Positions 36,602 through 46,035 are shown, numbered from the stretch's first letter. The stretch: DNA of 64,000 nt from Aestuariivirga sp. (GCF_020252395.1 NZ_JADCDB010000001.1:1-64000); one strand, 5' to 3'. Made by a program: numbers and translations. The notes: a model not told the origin generated them from the letters alone.

Positions 36602-38026
36602 ATGAACGTCACGCGTCGCAGTCTGCTGTCCAGCGCCGGGCTTCTGTCCATGTCCGCTTTCGCCGGAAAAGCGCTCGCGCTCGGAGATCCGGTCGCCAGG
36701 CTGGAGGATGTCACTGACGATCTTGCCCTTGCCTCCGATGCCTATATTTACGGCTATCCGCTGGTGACCATGGAGATGACGCGCCGCGTCGTCACCAATG
36801 TCGTCCACGGCAGGGGCACGCGCGGGCCGATGGGCAGCCTCATCAAGCTGCGGCAGTATCCGGACGCGACCTTCCGCGATGTGACCGCGCCCAATGCCGA
36901 TACGCTCTATACCACCGCCTTCTTCGACGTCGGCGACGAGCCCTGGGTGCTCGACCAGCCGGACATGGGAGACCGTTATTTCCTGCTGCCGCTGATCTCG
37001 GGCTGGACCGACGTGTTCGAGGTTCCGGGATCGCGCACCACCGGCGGGGCGAAGCAGACCTTCCTCGTCACCGGCCCAGGCTGGAACGGCACGGTGCCCG
37101 CCGGCATGAAGCAGCTGAAGTCGCCCACCGCCTTGGTCTGGCTGCTCGGCCGCATCTACTGCACGGGCACGCCGGAGGATTATGCCGCCGTGCACGCGCT
37201 TCAGGATGCCTTCAAGCTGCAGCCGCTCAGCACCTGGGGCAAGGACTGGACGCCGCCCGCCGGCAAGGTCGATCCGTCGATCGACATGAAGACGCCGGTG
37301 CGCGACCAGGTGAACGCCATGCCGCTGAAGGACTACTTCATGCTGCTCGGCGAGCTGATGAAGCGCAATCCGCCGGCAGGGGCCGATGCGCCGGCACTCG
37401 CACGCTTTGCAAGGATCGGCCTCATGGCCGGCAAGGACTTCGATCCCTCGCCGCTCGGACATCGCGGCGCCAAGGAGGTGCCGAAGCTCTCCTTCGACCG
37501 CATGAAGCTGCACTTCATCGATTCCGGCGACATGAGCCGCGTCAATGGCTGGAACTACACCCTGAAGGCCGGTGTTTATGGCGCCGACTACCTGCAGCGC
37601 GCGCTGGTGACGGCGATCGGGCTCGGCGCGAACCGCCCGCAGGATGCGGTCTATCCCACATCGCTCAGGCCCAGCCTGCTCGAGGACTATGACGGCAGGC
37701 ACAAATACGTCATGCGCTTCCCGAAAGGCCAATTGCCGCCGGTCAGGGGTTTCTGGTCGCTGACCATGTATGATGAACAGATGTTCTTCGTGGCCAACCC
37801 GATCAACCGCTACTCGATGAGCATCCGCACCAACCCAGCCTACGAGGCGGACGGGTCGCTGGTCATCTACATCCAGCACGAGAGCCCCGGTAAAGACAAG
37901 GAAGCCAACTGGCTGCCCGCGCCCAAAGGCAAGTTTCACCTCATGCTGCGCCTTTACTGGCCGTCCGAGGACAAGCCCTCGATCATCGGCGGCTCGTGGG
38001 TCATACCGCCAGTGGCGAAGGCCTGA
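36602..38026 (+). CDS. DUF1254/DUF1214 exported protein
   Basis: A 474-residue exported protein with an N-terminal signal containing a TRRSLL twin-arginine-like start and hydrophobic core, then ALALGD. The DUF1254 part holds DAYIYGYPLVTMEMTRRVVTN and TAPNADTLYTTAFFDVGDEPWVLDQPDM; the C-terminal DUF1214 part holds GFWSLTMYDEQMFFVANPINRYS and the final LRLYWP region. The biochemical activity is unknown. It is transcribed opposite to the radical SAM gene and lies between it and rnhB-ccrM, where many relatives have no extra gene. GGAGAA upstream of the ATG is a good ribosome site. Confidence 0.88.
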   Translation: MNVTRRSLLSSAGLLSMSAFAGKALALGDPVARLEDVTDDLALASDAYIYGYPLVTMEMTRRVVTNVVHGRGTRGPMGSLIKLRQYPDATFRDVTAPNADTLYTTAFFDVGDEPWVLDQPDMGDRYFLLPLISGWTDVFEVPGSRTTGGAKQTFLVTGPGWNGTVPAGMKQLKSPTALVWLLGRIYCTGTPEDYAAVHALQDAFKLQPLSTWGKDWTPPAGKVDPSIDMKTPVRDQVNAMPLKDYFMLLGELMKRNPPAGADAPALARFARIGLMAGKDFDPSPLGHRGAKEVPKLSFDRMKLHFIDSGDMSRVNGWNYTLKAGVYGADYLQRALVTAIGLGANRPQDAVYPTSLRPSLLEDYDGRHKYVMRFPKGQLPPVRGFWSLTMYDEQMFFVANPINRYSMSIRTNPAYEADGSLVIYIQHESPGKDKEANWLPAPKGKFHLMLRLYWPSEDKPSIIGGSWVIPPVAKA

Positions 38027-38072
38027 GCGCGAAGCGCGGCGATGGCCTGAAGCCCGGCCCGCCGCGCACCGC

Positions 38073-39209
38073 CTAAAGCAGGCTCAGCTGCTCGCCCGGC
38101 TGCGGCGGCCTTCGGAACTGGCTCACATCCAGTTTCAGTTTGCGGCGGTTGAGGCCCAGGCGCTGGCAGGAGAGTTCGAAGCGCCGGCCGATGGTCCAGG
38201 CATAAGGTCCGGTGCCGGTCTGGCGCACTCCGAAGTCATGGTCATAGTCCTTGCCGCCACTCGATGACTTCACCAAGGACATCACCCTCGCCGCGCGGTC
38301 CGGCATGGCGGTGGCGAGCCAGTCCTTGAACACCTCCTTCACCTCGTGCGGCAGGCGCAGCATCACATAGCCCGCCTCCCGCGCGCCGGCCGTCTTCGCG
38401 GCGGCGAGGATGGCCTCGATCTCGGCATCGTTCACAGCCGGGATGATGGGCGCCACCATGACGACGGTCGGGATGCCCGCCGCCGAAAGCTGCTCGATGG
38501 CGCCAAGCCGCTTGGTGGGAGTCGAGGCGCGCGGCTCCATGGCGCGGGCCAGCCTGGAGTCTAGCGAAGTGACGGAGACGGCGACTTTGACCAGACCCTT
38601 CCTAGCCATGGGGGCGAGGACGTCGATGTCGCGCGTCACCAGCGCCGACTTCGTCACGATGCCGACCGGGTGGTTGAACTCGGAGAGCACCTCGAGGATT
38701 GACCGTGTGATCCGCCGCTCGCGCTCGATCGGCTGGTAGGCATCGGTATTTGCGCCGAGAGCGATGGTCTTGGGCGCGTAGTTCCTGGCGAGCAGTTCGG
38801 CGCGCAGCAGCTTCGCCGCATCGGGCTTGGCGAACAGCTTCGACTCGAAGTCGAGGCCGGGGGAGAGGCCCATGAAGGCATGCGCCGGCCTGGCATAGCA
38901 GTAGGAACAGCCATGCTCGCAGCCGCGATAGGGGTTGATCGACTGGTCGAAGCCGACGTCGGGCGAGTCATTCCTGGAAATGATGGACTTCGGCTTTTCC
39001 TCGAAGACCGTGGTCCGGAAAGCCGGGAGCTCCTCCAGCCCCTGCCAGCCGTCGTCGAACAGCGAGCGGGTATGGGCCTCGAAGCGGCCGGACATGTTGA
39101 CGCCGGCGCCGCGGCCGTGCGCCTGGTGGGCGAGCGCCGTCATCCGCCCTTCGCCGAGAGCGGCAGGATCGGCCTCACGGACCCGGCGTCTGTCGATCAG
39201 AGTGGACAT
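38073..39209 (-). CDS. PA0069-family radical SAM protein
   Basis: Radical SAM enzyme of 378 residues with the cluster motif C-x3-C-x2-C in GCEHGCSYCYARPAHAFMG near residues 98-116, preceded by QSINPYRGC. The rest shows the typical barrel pieces GANTDAYQPIERE and VSVTSLDSRLARAMEPRASTP. This subgroup is widespread next to rnhB in alphaproteobacteria but its reaction is unknown. The start MSTLIDRRR at 39209 is chosen over the upstream open frame. Divergent from the EamA transporter gene with about 80 bp between starts. Confidence 0.88.
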   Translation of the reverse strand: MSTLIDRRRVREADPAALGEGRMTALAHQAHGRGAGVNMSGRFEAHTRSLFDDGWQGLEELPAFRTTVFEEKPKSIISRNDSPDVGFDQSINPYRGCEHGCSYCYARPAHAFMGLSPGLDFESKLFAKPDAAKLLRAELLARNYAPKTIALGANTDAYQPIERERRITRSILEVLSEFNHPVGIVTKSALVTRDIDVLAPMARKGLVKVAVSVTSLDSRLARAMEPRASTPTKRLGAIEQLSAAGIPTVVMVAPIIPAVNDAEIEAILAAAKTAGAREAGYVMLRLPHEVKEVFKDWLATAMPDRAARVMSLVKSSSGGKDYDHDFGVRQTGTGPYAWTIGRRFELSCQRLGLNRRKLKLDVSQFRRPPQPGEQLSLL

Positions 39210-39289
39210 GCAGCCAATATAGTTAATTATTCGGAACAAAACAAGAACAATCTTGTGACAAGTTGGAAAGCCCGGCATGGGAGAGCGCG

Positions 39290-40162
39290 ATGACCCGCCG
39301 CCAGATTCTCTTAGCCCTGTTGCCGCCGCTGTTCTTCGGAACCGGCTTCACCATCGCCAAGCCGGCGGTCACCCATTTCCCGCCGCTGTTTCTGATCCTC
39401 ATCTGCTATGCGTCGATCGCGCTGCTGCTGTCCGTCACCCGGCGCGAGAAGCTGAAGACGCCCTGGCCCTCCATCATCCTGATCTCGGCCTTCGCGGTGA
39501 CGATCCAGGGCGCGCTCCTTTTCTGGGCCATCAGGAGCCCCGCAATGCCGGCGACCGCGGCCAACCTCATCCTGCAGATCCAGATCCCCTTCGCCGTGCT
39601 GCTCGACTGGCTGCTGATGAAGGAGCGCCCCGATGGCCGTAAGATGCTGGGCACGGCGCTGGCCATTCTTGGCGTGGCCCTTGTCATCGGCCTGCCCGAG
39701 ACGCCGCCGGGCCTCGTGCCCACGGCGATGATCATCGTCTCCGCCGCCTGCTGGTCGCTGGGTCAGGTGCTTGTGCGGAAGCTCGGGCGGGACAACGGCG
39801 TCGGGGTCCTCAAGGGCAATGCCATCGGCTCCGTGCCGCAGCTGGCGCTGGCGACACTGCTGTTCGAGCAGGGCCAGTGGCAGTCGGTGGTCACCGCCAC
39901 CTGGCTCGAATGGGCCATGCTCGGCTTCGTTGCGGTGGTGGGCTTCTACTTCGCCTATATCTCGTGGTTCACGCTGCTGAAGCAGTGCCGGCTGGACGAG
40001 GCGAGCCCCTTCCTGCTGCTCATGCCGGTGGTCGGCATCGCCACCGCCGCATTGGCGCTGGGCGAGAGCGTGTCCGCCGCACAGCTCGTGGGAGGCGGGG
40101 TGATCCTGTTCGGCCTCGCCATTGTGTCGGGCCTCGGCCTGCCGAAATGGAAAACAGCTTAG
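39290..40162 (+). CDS. EamA-family drug/metabolite exporter
   Basis: Inner-membrane transporter of 290 residues with ten predicted helices arranged as two EamA repeats: GTGFTIAKPAVTHFPPLFLILICY in the first and WSLGQVLVRKLG, ALGESVSAAQLVGGGVILFGLAIV in the second. Substrate unknown; relatives export amino acids or metabolites. ATG at 39290 is preceded by GGGAGAGC. Its last 4 bases overlap the end of the convergent moaB gene. Confidence 0.85.
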   Translation: MTRRQILLALLPPLFFGTGFTIAKPAVTHFPPLFLILICYASIALLLSVTRREKLKTPWPSIILISAFAVTIQGALLFWAIRSPAMPATAANLILQIQIPFAVLLDWLLMKERPDGRKMLGTALAILGVALVIGLPETPPGLVPTAMIIVSAACWSLGQVLVRKLGRDNGVGVLKGNAIGSVPQLALATLLFEQGQWQSVVTATWLEWAMLGFVAVVGFYFAYISWFTLLKQCRLDEASPFLLLMPVVGIATAALALGESVSAAQLVGGGVILFGLAIVSGLGLPKWKTA

Positions 40163-40698
40163 GCCTTCTTGCGCTGCAGGTGCTCTTCCAGCCGCGGCAT
40201 GATCTCGACGAAGTTGCACGGCTTGTGCGTATAGTCGAGCTGCGGCTTGAGGATCAGGTCCCAGCCGTCCCGGCAGGCGCCGGGCGAGCCCGGCAGGCAA
40301 AAGATGTATTTCCCCTTCATCACGCCCGCGGTGGCGCGCGACTGGATGGTGGAGGTGCCGATCTTGGGAAAGCTCACCATATGGAACAGCGTGCCGAAGC
40401 CCTCGATCTCTTTTTCGAACAGCGGCCGCACCGCCTCGATCGTCACGTCGCGGCCGGTGAGCCCGGTGCCGCCCGTGGTGATCATGGCGTCGACGTCCGC
40501 GCGGTTGGCCCAGTCGCGGATGACGTTGCGGATCGCGCGCACGTCGTCCCTCACGATCTTGCGGGCGGAGAGCTGGTGGCCGTCCCCGGCCACGCGGCCG
40601 GCCAGGGTCTGGCCGGAGACGTCGGTGTCAAGCGTGCGGGTATCGGACACGGTGAGGACTGCAATCCTAACCGGGATGAACTGACGCGCCTCGCTCAT
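40159..40698 (-). CDS. moaB: molybdenum cofactor biosynthesis protein B
   Basis: MPT adenylyltransferase-like protein of the MoaB/Mog fold. The 179 residues contain IAVLTVSDTRTLDTDVSGQ, the nucleotide-binding loop TTGGTGLTGRDVT near residues 73-85, and LPGSPGACRDGWDLIL. In organisms lacking Mog it may supply the adenylation step. No other molybdenum gene is in the window. Convergent overlap of 4 bp with the exporter gene. Confidence 0.93.
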   Translation of the reverse strand: MSEARQFIPVRIAVLTVSDTRTLDTDVSGQTLAGRVAGDGHQLSARKIVRDDVRAIRNVIRDWANRADVDAMITTGGTGLTGRDVTIEAVRPLFEKEIEGFGTLFHMVSFPKIGTSTIQSRATAGVMKGKYIFCLPGSPGACRDGWDLILKPQLDYTHKPCNFVEIMPRLEEHLQRKKA

Positions 40699-40800
40699 GC
40701 CAAAACCCTGATGCCCTTCGTTTCACGCCGGCCATGAAACACCATCCGCATTTGCCGGACAAGAGAAAGCGGAAAATGCAACCGAAAGCCCTTGCGGCTC

Positions 40801-41592
40801 TCAGTGTGCATCCAGCATCTGGCGGAGCGACAGCAGGTCGCGCCATGCCAGCCGCTTCTGGGCGGGCTGGCGCAGCAGATAGGCGGGGTGCAGGGTGGGC
40901 AGCAGCGGGATGTTCCGCCCACTGACAGCCGCCGTCACCCATTTGCCGCGCAGCTTCAGGATGCCGTCGCTCCGGCCCGTCAGCCGGTGGGTGGGCACCG
41001 CGCCGAGGCAGACGATCACGTCCGGCGTCAGCAGCTCGATCATGCGGAACAGAAAGGGCAGGCACATCAGCGTCTCGGCTTCCGTCGGGTTGCGGTTGCC
41101 TGGCGGCCGCCAGAACACGGTGTTGGAGATGAACACCGCGCTCTCGCGGTCCTGGGACGTTCGCGACAGGCCAATGGCCGCCAGCATGCGGTCGAGCAAC
41201 TGGCCCGAGCGCCCGACGAAGGGCCGGCCCTCGATGTCCTCCTCGCGCCCCGGCGCCTCGCCGATCAGCATCACGCGCGCCGCCGGGTTGCCGTCAGCGA
41301 AGCACAGCCTGGTCGCGGTCTTCTTCAGCGGGCAGGCGTCGAAGCCCTCCAGCGCCTGCTCGATCTCCTGGAGCGAGTGGTACTGCGCGGCCGATGTGCC
41401 CGGCGCGGCGGCGGCTGGCGCTGCCGCAGGGGCAGGGACGGCGCGCGCCACCGCCAGCGCCGGCTTCGGCGCTGGCGCCACCAGCCGGTTCACCGGCGTG
41501 TCACCGATGATCTCGTCCGCCCCCATCTCGGAGAGCCAGCGCAGCGCCTCCGCGGCATCATGCGGCGTCATGTCGTTGTGCTTCGATTCCAT
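40801..41592 (-). CDS. family 4-like uracil-DNA glycosylase, incomplete Fe-S ligand set
   Basis: Base excision repair enzyme that removes uracil from DNA. The 263 residues have a variable, Ala/Pro-rich N-terminal 80 residues, then the catalytic motif [17 protein letters not shown] (111-127) and the second motif [14 protein letters not shown]. The family 4 enzyme uses four cysteines for a [4Fe-4S] cluster; here only Cys87 and Cys177 are at matching places, while Phe84 and Trp161 stand in the others. The cluster is thus probably absent. Start MESKHNDM at 41592. Divergent from the ETF-QO gene after about 80 bp. Confidence 0.83.
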   Translation of the reverse strand: MESKHNDMTPHDAAEALRWLSEMGADEIIGDTPVNRLVAPAPKPALAVARAVPAPAAAPAAAAPGTSAAQYHSLQEIEQALEGFDACPLKKTATRLCFADGNPAARVMLIGEAPGREEDIEGRPFVGRSGQLLDRMLAAIGLSRTSQDRESAVFISNTVFWRPPGNRNPTEAETLMCLPFLFRMIELLTPDVIVCLGAVPTHRLTGRSDGILKLRGKWVTAAVSGRNIPLLPTLHPAYLLRQPAQKRLAWRDLLSLRQMLDAH

Positions 41593-41673
41593 GTTCAATA
41601 GGCTGGGCTTGTGCGGCTGTGGCCTGCCACTATAAAGACGCGTCGAATGGGAAGATAGACGGGAGTTCAGGCT

Positions 41674-43323
41674 GTGGAACAGCTCCGGCGCGAGGCGATG
41701 GAATATGACGTGGTGATCGTCGGCGCGGGCCCCGCCGGCCTCTCCGCCGCGATCCGCCTGAAGCAGATCGACCCGCAGCTTTCCGTCTGCATCCTCGAAA
41801 AGGGCTCGGAAGTGGGCGCCCACATCCTGTCCGGCGCGGTGATCGATCCCGTGGCGCTCAACGAACTCATACCGGACTGGAAGCAACGGGGCGCTCCTCT
41901 CAACACCCCTGTCACCGAGGACCGCTTCTACATACTGGGCCCCTCGGGCGCGTTGCGGCTGCCCAACGCGCTCATGCCGCCCTTAATGAACAACCATGGC
42001 AACTACGCCGTCTCGCTGGGCAATGTCTGCCGCTGGCTGGCCCAGCAGGCGGAAGCCTCGGGCGTCGAGATCTATCCGGGCTTCGCCTGCTCGGAGGTGC
42101 TTTACCGCGAGGATGGTTCGGTGAAGGGCGTGGTCGCCGGCGTCATGGGCATCGCCAAGGACGGAACGAAGAAGCCGGATTACCAGCCCGGCATGGAACT
42201 CCTCGGCAAATATGTGCTCATCGCCGAAGGCGTTCGCGGTTCGCTGGCGAAGGAGATCATCGCCAAGTACAATCTCTCCGAAGGCCGCGAGCCGCAGAAA
42301 TTCGGCCTCGGCATGAAGGAACTCTGGGAGGTGCTGCCGGAGAACCACCGCCAGGGCCAGGTCACCCACACCATGGGCTGGCCACTCGGCGCCAGGACCG
42401 GCGGCGGCGCCTTCATGTATCACCTGGAGGACAATCTCGTCTCCATCGGCCTGGTCGTTCACCTCAACTATCAGAACCCGCACCTCTTCCCCTACATGGA
42501 GTTCCAGCGCTTCAAGCACCATCCTGTGATCGAGCCGGTGCTGAAGGGCGGCCGCCGCATCGCCTATGGCGCGCGGGCGATCACCGAAGGCGGCTTCCAG
42601 TCGGTGCCAAAGCTCTATTTCCCCGGTGGTGCGCTCATCGGCTGCTCGGCGGGCTTCGTCAACGTGCCGCGCATCAAGGGCTCTCACAACGCGATGAAGA
42701 CCGGCATGATGGCGGCGGAAGCGGCCGCCGCGGCGCTGGCCGCTGGCCGCTCGGGCGACGAGCTGCGCGAATACGAGGAGGCTTACGAAAGCAGCTGGGT
42801 CTATGAGGACCTGAAGCGGGTGAAGAACGTCAAGCCCATGTGGTCGAAGCTCGGCCTCGCCGGCGGCCTCGCTCTGGGCGGCCTCGACATGTGGCTGAAC
42901 CAGCTCTTCGGCTTCGGGCTCGGCACATGGAAGCATGGCAAGCCCGACTATGCGGCGCTGAAGCCGGCTGGTCAGGCCAAGCCCATCGACTATCCGAAGC
43001 CCGACGGCGTGATCTCCTTCGACCGCCTCACCAATGTCGCCTTCTCGGGCACCAGCCATGAGGAGGACGAGCCGGTCCACCTCCGCCTCAGGAACCCGGA
43101 AGTGCCGATCGGCGAGAACCTGCCGGTCTATGACGAGCCCGCCCAGCGCTATTGCCCGGCCGGCGTTTACGAGGTGGTGATGGAGAATGGCAAGCCCCCG
43201 CGCTTCCAGATCAACCACCAGAACTGCGTCCACTGCAAAACCTGCGACATCAAGGACCCGGCCCAGAACATCACATGGGTGGCGCCGCAGGGCGGCGAAG
43301 GGCCGAACTACCCGAACATGTGA
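41674..43323 (+). CDS. electron transfer flavoprotein-ubiquinone oxidoreductase
   Basis: Inner-membrane-associated flavoprotein that passes electrons from electron transfer flavoprotein, and thus from fatty and amino acid dehydrogenases, to ubiquinone. The FAD-binding dinucleotide fold is [19 protein letters not shown] near the N-terminus, with [18 protein letters not shown] following; the C-terminal ferredoxin-like cluster ligands are [13 protein letters not shown] together with an upstream Cys in YCPAGVYE. The 549-residue length is standard. I keep the GTG start at 41674, since related proteins share REAMEYDV; the ATG at 41698 is possible. The ETF subunit genes are not in this window. Confidence 0.94.
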   Translation: MEQLRREAMEYDVVIVGAGPAGLSAAIRLKQIDPQLSVCILEKGSEVGAHILSGAVIDPVALNELIPDWKQRGAPLNTPVTEDRFYILGPSGALRLPNALMPPLMNNHGNYAVSLGNVCRWLAQQAEASGVEIYPGFACSEVLYREDGSVKGVVAGVMGIAKDGTKKPDYQPGMELLGKYVLIAEGVRGSLAKEIIAKYNLSEGREPQKFGLGMKELWEVLPENHRQGQVTHTMGWPLGARTGGGAFMYHLEDNLVSIGLVVHLNYQNPHLFPYMEFQRFKHHPVIEPVLKGGRRIAYGARAITEGGFQSVPKLYFPGGALIGCSAGFVNVPRIKGSHNAMKTGMMAAEAAAAALAAGRSGDELREYEEAYESSWVYEDLKRVKNVKPMWSKLGLAGGLALGGLDMWLNQLFGFGLGTWKHGKPDYAALKPAGQAKPIDYPKPDGVISFDRLTNVAFSGTSHEEDEPVHLRLRNPEVPIGENLPVYDEPAQRYCPAGVYEVVMENGKPPRFQINHQNCVHCKTCDIKDPAQNITWVAPQGGEGPNYPNM

Positions 43324-43329
43324 GCCCGG

Positions 43330-43372
43330 GGCCGGCAGGCCGGGTCAGGGCTGGTTCCGCGCGGCAGGGCGC
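43330..43372. repeat. left copy of a ~43-bp direct repeat flanking the DUF1272 gene
   Basis: Starts with GGCCGGCAGGCCGG and ends with GCGCGGCAGGGC; the same ends and length occur at 43753-43795, with changes in the middle. The two copies flank the 315-bp DUF1272 gene. Confidence 0.6.
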
Positions 43373-43423
43373 GTGACTGCAAACAGCGCACGTGCAAAGA
43401 TAGCTCTCTCCCGGGAGATGGCC

Positions 43424-43738
43424 ATGCTCGAACTCCGCCCCAATTGCGAACTCTGCGACAAGGATCTGCCGCCGCAGTCGAAAGACGCGCGCATCTGCAG
43501 TTATGAATGCACTTACTGCGCGGAGTGCGTGGAAAAGGTGCTTCAGAATGTGTGCCCGACCTGCGGCGGCGGCTTCGCGCCGCGGCCGATCCGGCCCATT
43601 CGGTCCTGGCGGCCGGAAGAGAAGCTGGGGCTGATCAACAACCCCGCCTCCGCCATCCGCGTGCACAGCAAGTACACGATGGACGACACTGCGGCGCATG
43701 TGGCGCGCATCCGGCATCTGGCGCCCGAGGAGCGGTGA
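43424..43738 (+). CDS. DUF1272 zinc-ribbon-like protein
   Basis: A 104-residue cytosolic protein. The first 50 residues hold eight cysteines in paired C-x2-C form: NCELCDKDLPP, ICSYECTYCAECVE and VCPTCGGGFAP, a two-site zinc ribbon typical of DUF1272. The C-terminal half is an unstructured charged tail. ATG 43424 is used because the family begins with MLELRPNC and GGGAG lies upstream; ATG 43418 is an alternative. It is flanked by imperfect 43-bp direct repeats and may be a small mobile or duplicated cassette. Function unknown. Confidence 0.83.
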   Translation: MLELRPNCELCDKDLPPQSKDARICSYECTYCAECVEKVLQNVCPTCGGGFAPRPIRPIRSWRPEEKLGLINNPASAIRVHSKYTMDDTAAHVARIRHLAPEER

Positions 43739-43752
43739 GGCAACGAACACGC

Positions 43753-43795
43753 GGCCGGCAGGCCGGATGAAGGCCGGGTCGGCGCGGCAGGGCCC
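43753..43795. repeat. right copy of a ~43-bp direct repeat flanking the DUF1272 gene
   Basis: Begins GGCCGGCAGGCCGG and contains GGCGCGGCAGGGC near its end, matching 43330-43372 in both outer blocks. It touches the stop of the convergent TPR gene. Confidence 0.6.
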
Positions 43796-44313
43796 TACTG
43801 GCCCAGCCTCTGCTTCACTTCGGCAAGCTTTTTCTGGACCGCTTTGTTGGAGGGCGCGTATTTGGCGGCTTCCGCGTAGCCCGCGAGGGCCTGTTTCAGG
43901 TCGCCCTGCTCCTCATAGACGCGGGCGCGGGCATAAAAGGCGCGGGCGAAGTCCGGTTTCAGCGCGATGGCGCGGGTGAAATCGGCGATGGCGTTCTGGT
44001 AATCCTTTTTGTCGAAATAGGACAAGCCGCGATTGAGATAGGAGTCGACGTAGTCCGCCTTCAGCTTGATTGAGGCGGTGTAGTCGGCGATGGCGGCGTC
44101 ATGCTCGCCCTTGTCGTCCAGCGCATTGGCCCGGTTGAAATAGGCGATCGCAAGCGCGTCGTCGCTGGCCTTGCCGCCGTCAATGAGCTTGGTGCAACCG
44201 TCGATTATGTAGTCGGGCGTGTTGCTGTTACAGTCTTCGATGGGATCGGCGAAGACCGGTGGGGCCAGCAGAACGAGCGAGGCAAAGGCAATGGCAAGCG
44301 TGGTGACGCGCAT
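43795..44313 (-). CDS. exported tetratricopeptide-repeat protein
   Basis: A 172-residue exported protein with a signal peptide (VTTLAIAFASLVLLAPPVFA, cut before DPIED) and then three or four TPR units such as ALAIAYFNRANALDDKGEH, DAAIADYTASIKLKADYVDS and QNAIADFTRAIALKPDFA. Two cysteines in DCNSNTPDYIIDGC near the mature N-terminus could form a disulfide. It is likely a periplasmic scaffold. Start at 44313 has a GTG-type neighbourhood but ATG is clear. Stop overlaps the edge of the right direct repeat. No specific role identified. Confidence 0.85.
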   Translation of the reverse strand: MRVTTLAIAFASLVLLAPPVFADPIEDCNSNTPDYIIDGCTKLIDGGKASDDALAIAYFNRANALDDKGEHDAAIADYTASIKLKADYVDSYLNRGLSYFDKKDYQNAIADFTRAIALKPDFARAFYARARVYEEQGDLKQALAGYAEAAKYAPSNKAVQKKLAEVKQRLGQ

Positions 44314-44511
44314 GAAGGTCGGTTCCTCTGTGGTGAAGCCGGAGCTTCCGCGCGGCTTATAGACCGTCCGCCGGGACATGCGCAGGAAATGTGGCGGCCA
44401 GTGGGCGAGGTCTGCGGCTTTCGCAGGCGGCCCCGCGGCGCGAATCGACGCAGCCCTGCTCCAGGTCATATACATCATTATTATCAATTACTTAAAAGGC
44501 AAATCCACATC

Positions 44512-44540
44512 TTGACACAGTTTTGGCCCGCAACTATGGT
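44512..44540 (+). promoter_or_regulatory. promoter of the ATP synthase Fo operon
   Basis: TTGACA at 44512-44517 and TATGGT at 44535-44540 are separated by 17 bases and precede the atpI start by 63 bp, a near-ideal vegetative promoter. The 289-bp gap to the divergent TPR gene (44314-44602) is otherwise AT-rich around 44470-44500. Confidence 0.75.
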
Positions 44541-44602
44541 GCGCCCGCTTTGGAGGGGAAGAACTTCCGAGCGCGCCCGCCGTTTGTCCGGAGGTCTGTC
44601 TC

Positions 44603-45010
44603 ATGACGAAACCGAACGACGAGAGGCCGAACTCAAGTTCTTCCGATCCCGAGCTGGGCGACCTCTCGGCACGACTCAAGGATCTCTCCAGCCGCATCGC
44701 GGCGGAGCGCCGTGAGCACTCCGAAAGCACGAAGCCGCAGACCAGCCTTCAGCACGCCTCGGACTATGCGAGGGGCTACAAGCTGATCAGCGAATTCGCG
44801 GCAGGGACGCTGGTCGGCGGCCTCATCGGCTATGGCATCGACCGGATGTTCGGAACGTTGCCCTTCGGCCTGATCATTTTCCTGCTCCTGGGATTCGGAG
44901 CCGGCTTCCTGAACTTGGCCCGCGCGGCCAACAGGGTGCCCCCGGCCCAGGCGCGGCTTGGTTCAACACCGCCGCCCAAAGCGGCCCACGACGACGAAGA
45001 AGAGGACTGA
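44603..45010 (+). CDS. atpI: ATP synthase protein I
   Basis: Small membrane protein that helps assemble the c-ring. The 135 residues have a charged N-terminal arm of about 60 residues, then two membrane helices (GTLVGGLIGYGID and GLIIFLLLGFGAGFLNLARAAN), and a charged tail ending in acidic residues. First gene of the Fo operon behind a strong promoter. Stop is 2 bp before the TTG start of atpB. Confidence 0.93.
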   Translation: MTKPNDERPNSSSSDPELGDLSARLKDLSSRIAAERREHSESTKPQTSLQHASDYARGYKLISEFAAGTLVGGLIGYGIDRMFGTLPFGLIIFLLLGFGAGFLNLARAANRVPPAQARLGSTPPPKAAHDDEEED

Positions 45011-45012
45011 CC

Positions 45013-45771
45013 TTGGCGCAAGGCATCGACCCGATCCATCAGTTCCAGCTGCATGATCTCGCCGGCCCCTGGAACATTGCGGGCCACGAGATCAGCTTCA
45101 CCAATTCGGCGCTGTTCATGGGCATTGCGGTGGCCCTGGTCACAGGGACCATCCTGGCCGCAGCCGCCCGCGGCGAGTTGGTGCCGGGCCGTCTGCAGTC
45201 GATCGGCGAGCTGTGGTACGAATTCGTGCACAACATGGTGAAGAACGTGCTGGGGCACGAGGGCAAGGCCTTCTTCCCGCTCGTTTTCACCATCTTCTCC
45301 TTCGTGCTCGTGGCCAACATGCTGGGCATGTTCCCGTATTTCTTCACCGTCACCAGCCACGTGGTGATCACGGCGACACTCGCGGTGTTCGTCGTGGCGC
45401 TCGTTGTCGTGGTGGGCATCGCCCGGCACGGGCTCGGCTGGTTCAAGCTCTTCGTCCCGTCGGGCGTGCCGATGGTGATCCTGCCCTTCATCTCGCTGAT
45501 CGAGGTGATCTCCTTCCTGTCGCGCCCCGTGTCGCTCGGGCTGCGTCTGTTCGGCAACATGCTGGCGGGCCACATTGTGCTGAAGGTGTTCGCGGGCTTC
45601 GTCGTGCTGCTTGGCTCCATGGGCTTCGGCGGCATCATCGGCTCCATCGCGCCGCTCGGCATGGCTGTGGCTCTCACGGCGCTCGAATTCCTGGTGGCGT
45701 TCCTGCAGGCCTTCGTTTTCGCCATCCTGACCTGCGTCTACCTCAACGACGCGCTGCATACCCATCACTAA
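45013..45771 (+). CDS. atpB: ATP synthase Fo subunit a
   Basis: Forms the proton half-channels next to the c-ring in the inner membrane. The 252 residues include IHQFQLHDLAG at the start and the essential Arg in SLGLRLFGNMLAGHIVL. Start is TTG at 45013; downstream in-frame starts would remove conserved residues. Five or six helices. The C-terminal EFLVAFLQAFVFAILTCVYLND is typical. Confidence 0.95.
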   Translation: MAQGIDPIHQFQLHDLAGPWNIAGHEISFTNSALFMGIAVALVTGTILAAAARGELVPGRLQSIGELWYEFVHNMVKNVLGHEGKAFFPLVFTIFSFVLVANMLGMFPYFFTVTSHVVITATLAVFVVALVVVVGIARHGLGWFKLFVPSGVPMVILPFISLIEVISFLSRPVSLGLRLFGNMLAGHIVLKVFAGFVVLLGSMGFGGIIGSIAPLGMAVALTALEFLVAFLQAFVFAILTCVYLNDALHTHH

Positions 45772-45807
45772 ACACTCAACATCCACACAACGCTCAAGGA
45801 GAGACTC

Positions 45808-46035
45808 ATGGATCCGCTCGCAGCTAAGTACATCGGCGCAGGCATTGCTTGCATCGGCATGGGTGGCGCCGGTATCGGCGTAGGCCACATCTTCGGCAAC
45901 TTCCTGGCAGGCGCGCTCCGCAACCCTGCCGCGGCGGGCGCCCAGTTCACCAACGCGCTGATCGGCGCCGCTCTGGCAGAAGGCCTCGGCATCTTCTCGC
46001 TGGTCGTCGCCCTCCTCCTCCTGTTCGCCGTCTAG
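45808..46035 (+). CDS. atpE: ATP synthase Fo subunit c
   Basis: Two-helix proteolipid of the rotating c-ring, 75 residues. The proton-binding carboxylate is Glu in [21 protein letters not shown], and the polar loop carries RNPAAAG. GGAG ribosome site 9 bases before ATG. The gap of 36 bp to atpB and 77 bp to the b' gene allows separate translation levels, as needed for the multicopy ring. Confidence 0.96.
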   Translation: MDPLAAKYIGAGIACIGMGGAGIGVGHIFGNFLAGALRNPAAAGAQFTNALIGAALAEGLGIFSLVVALLLLFAV

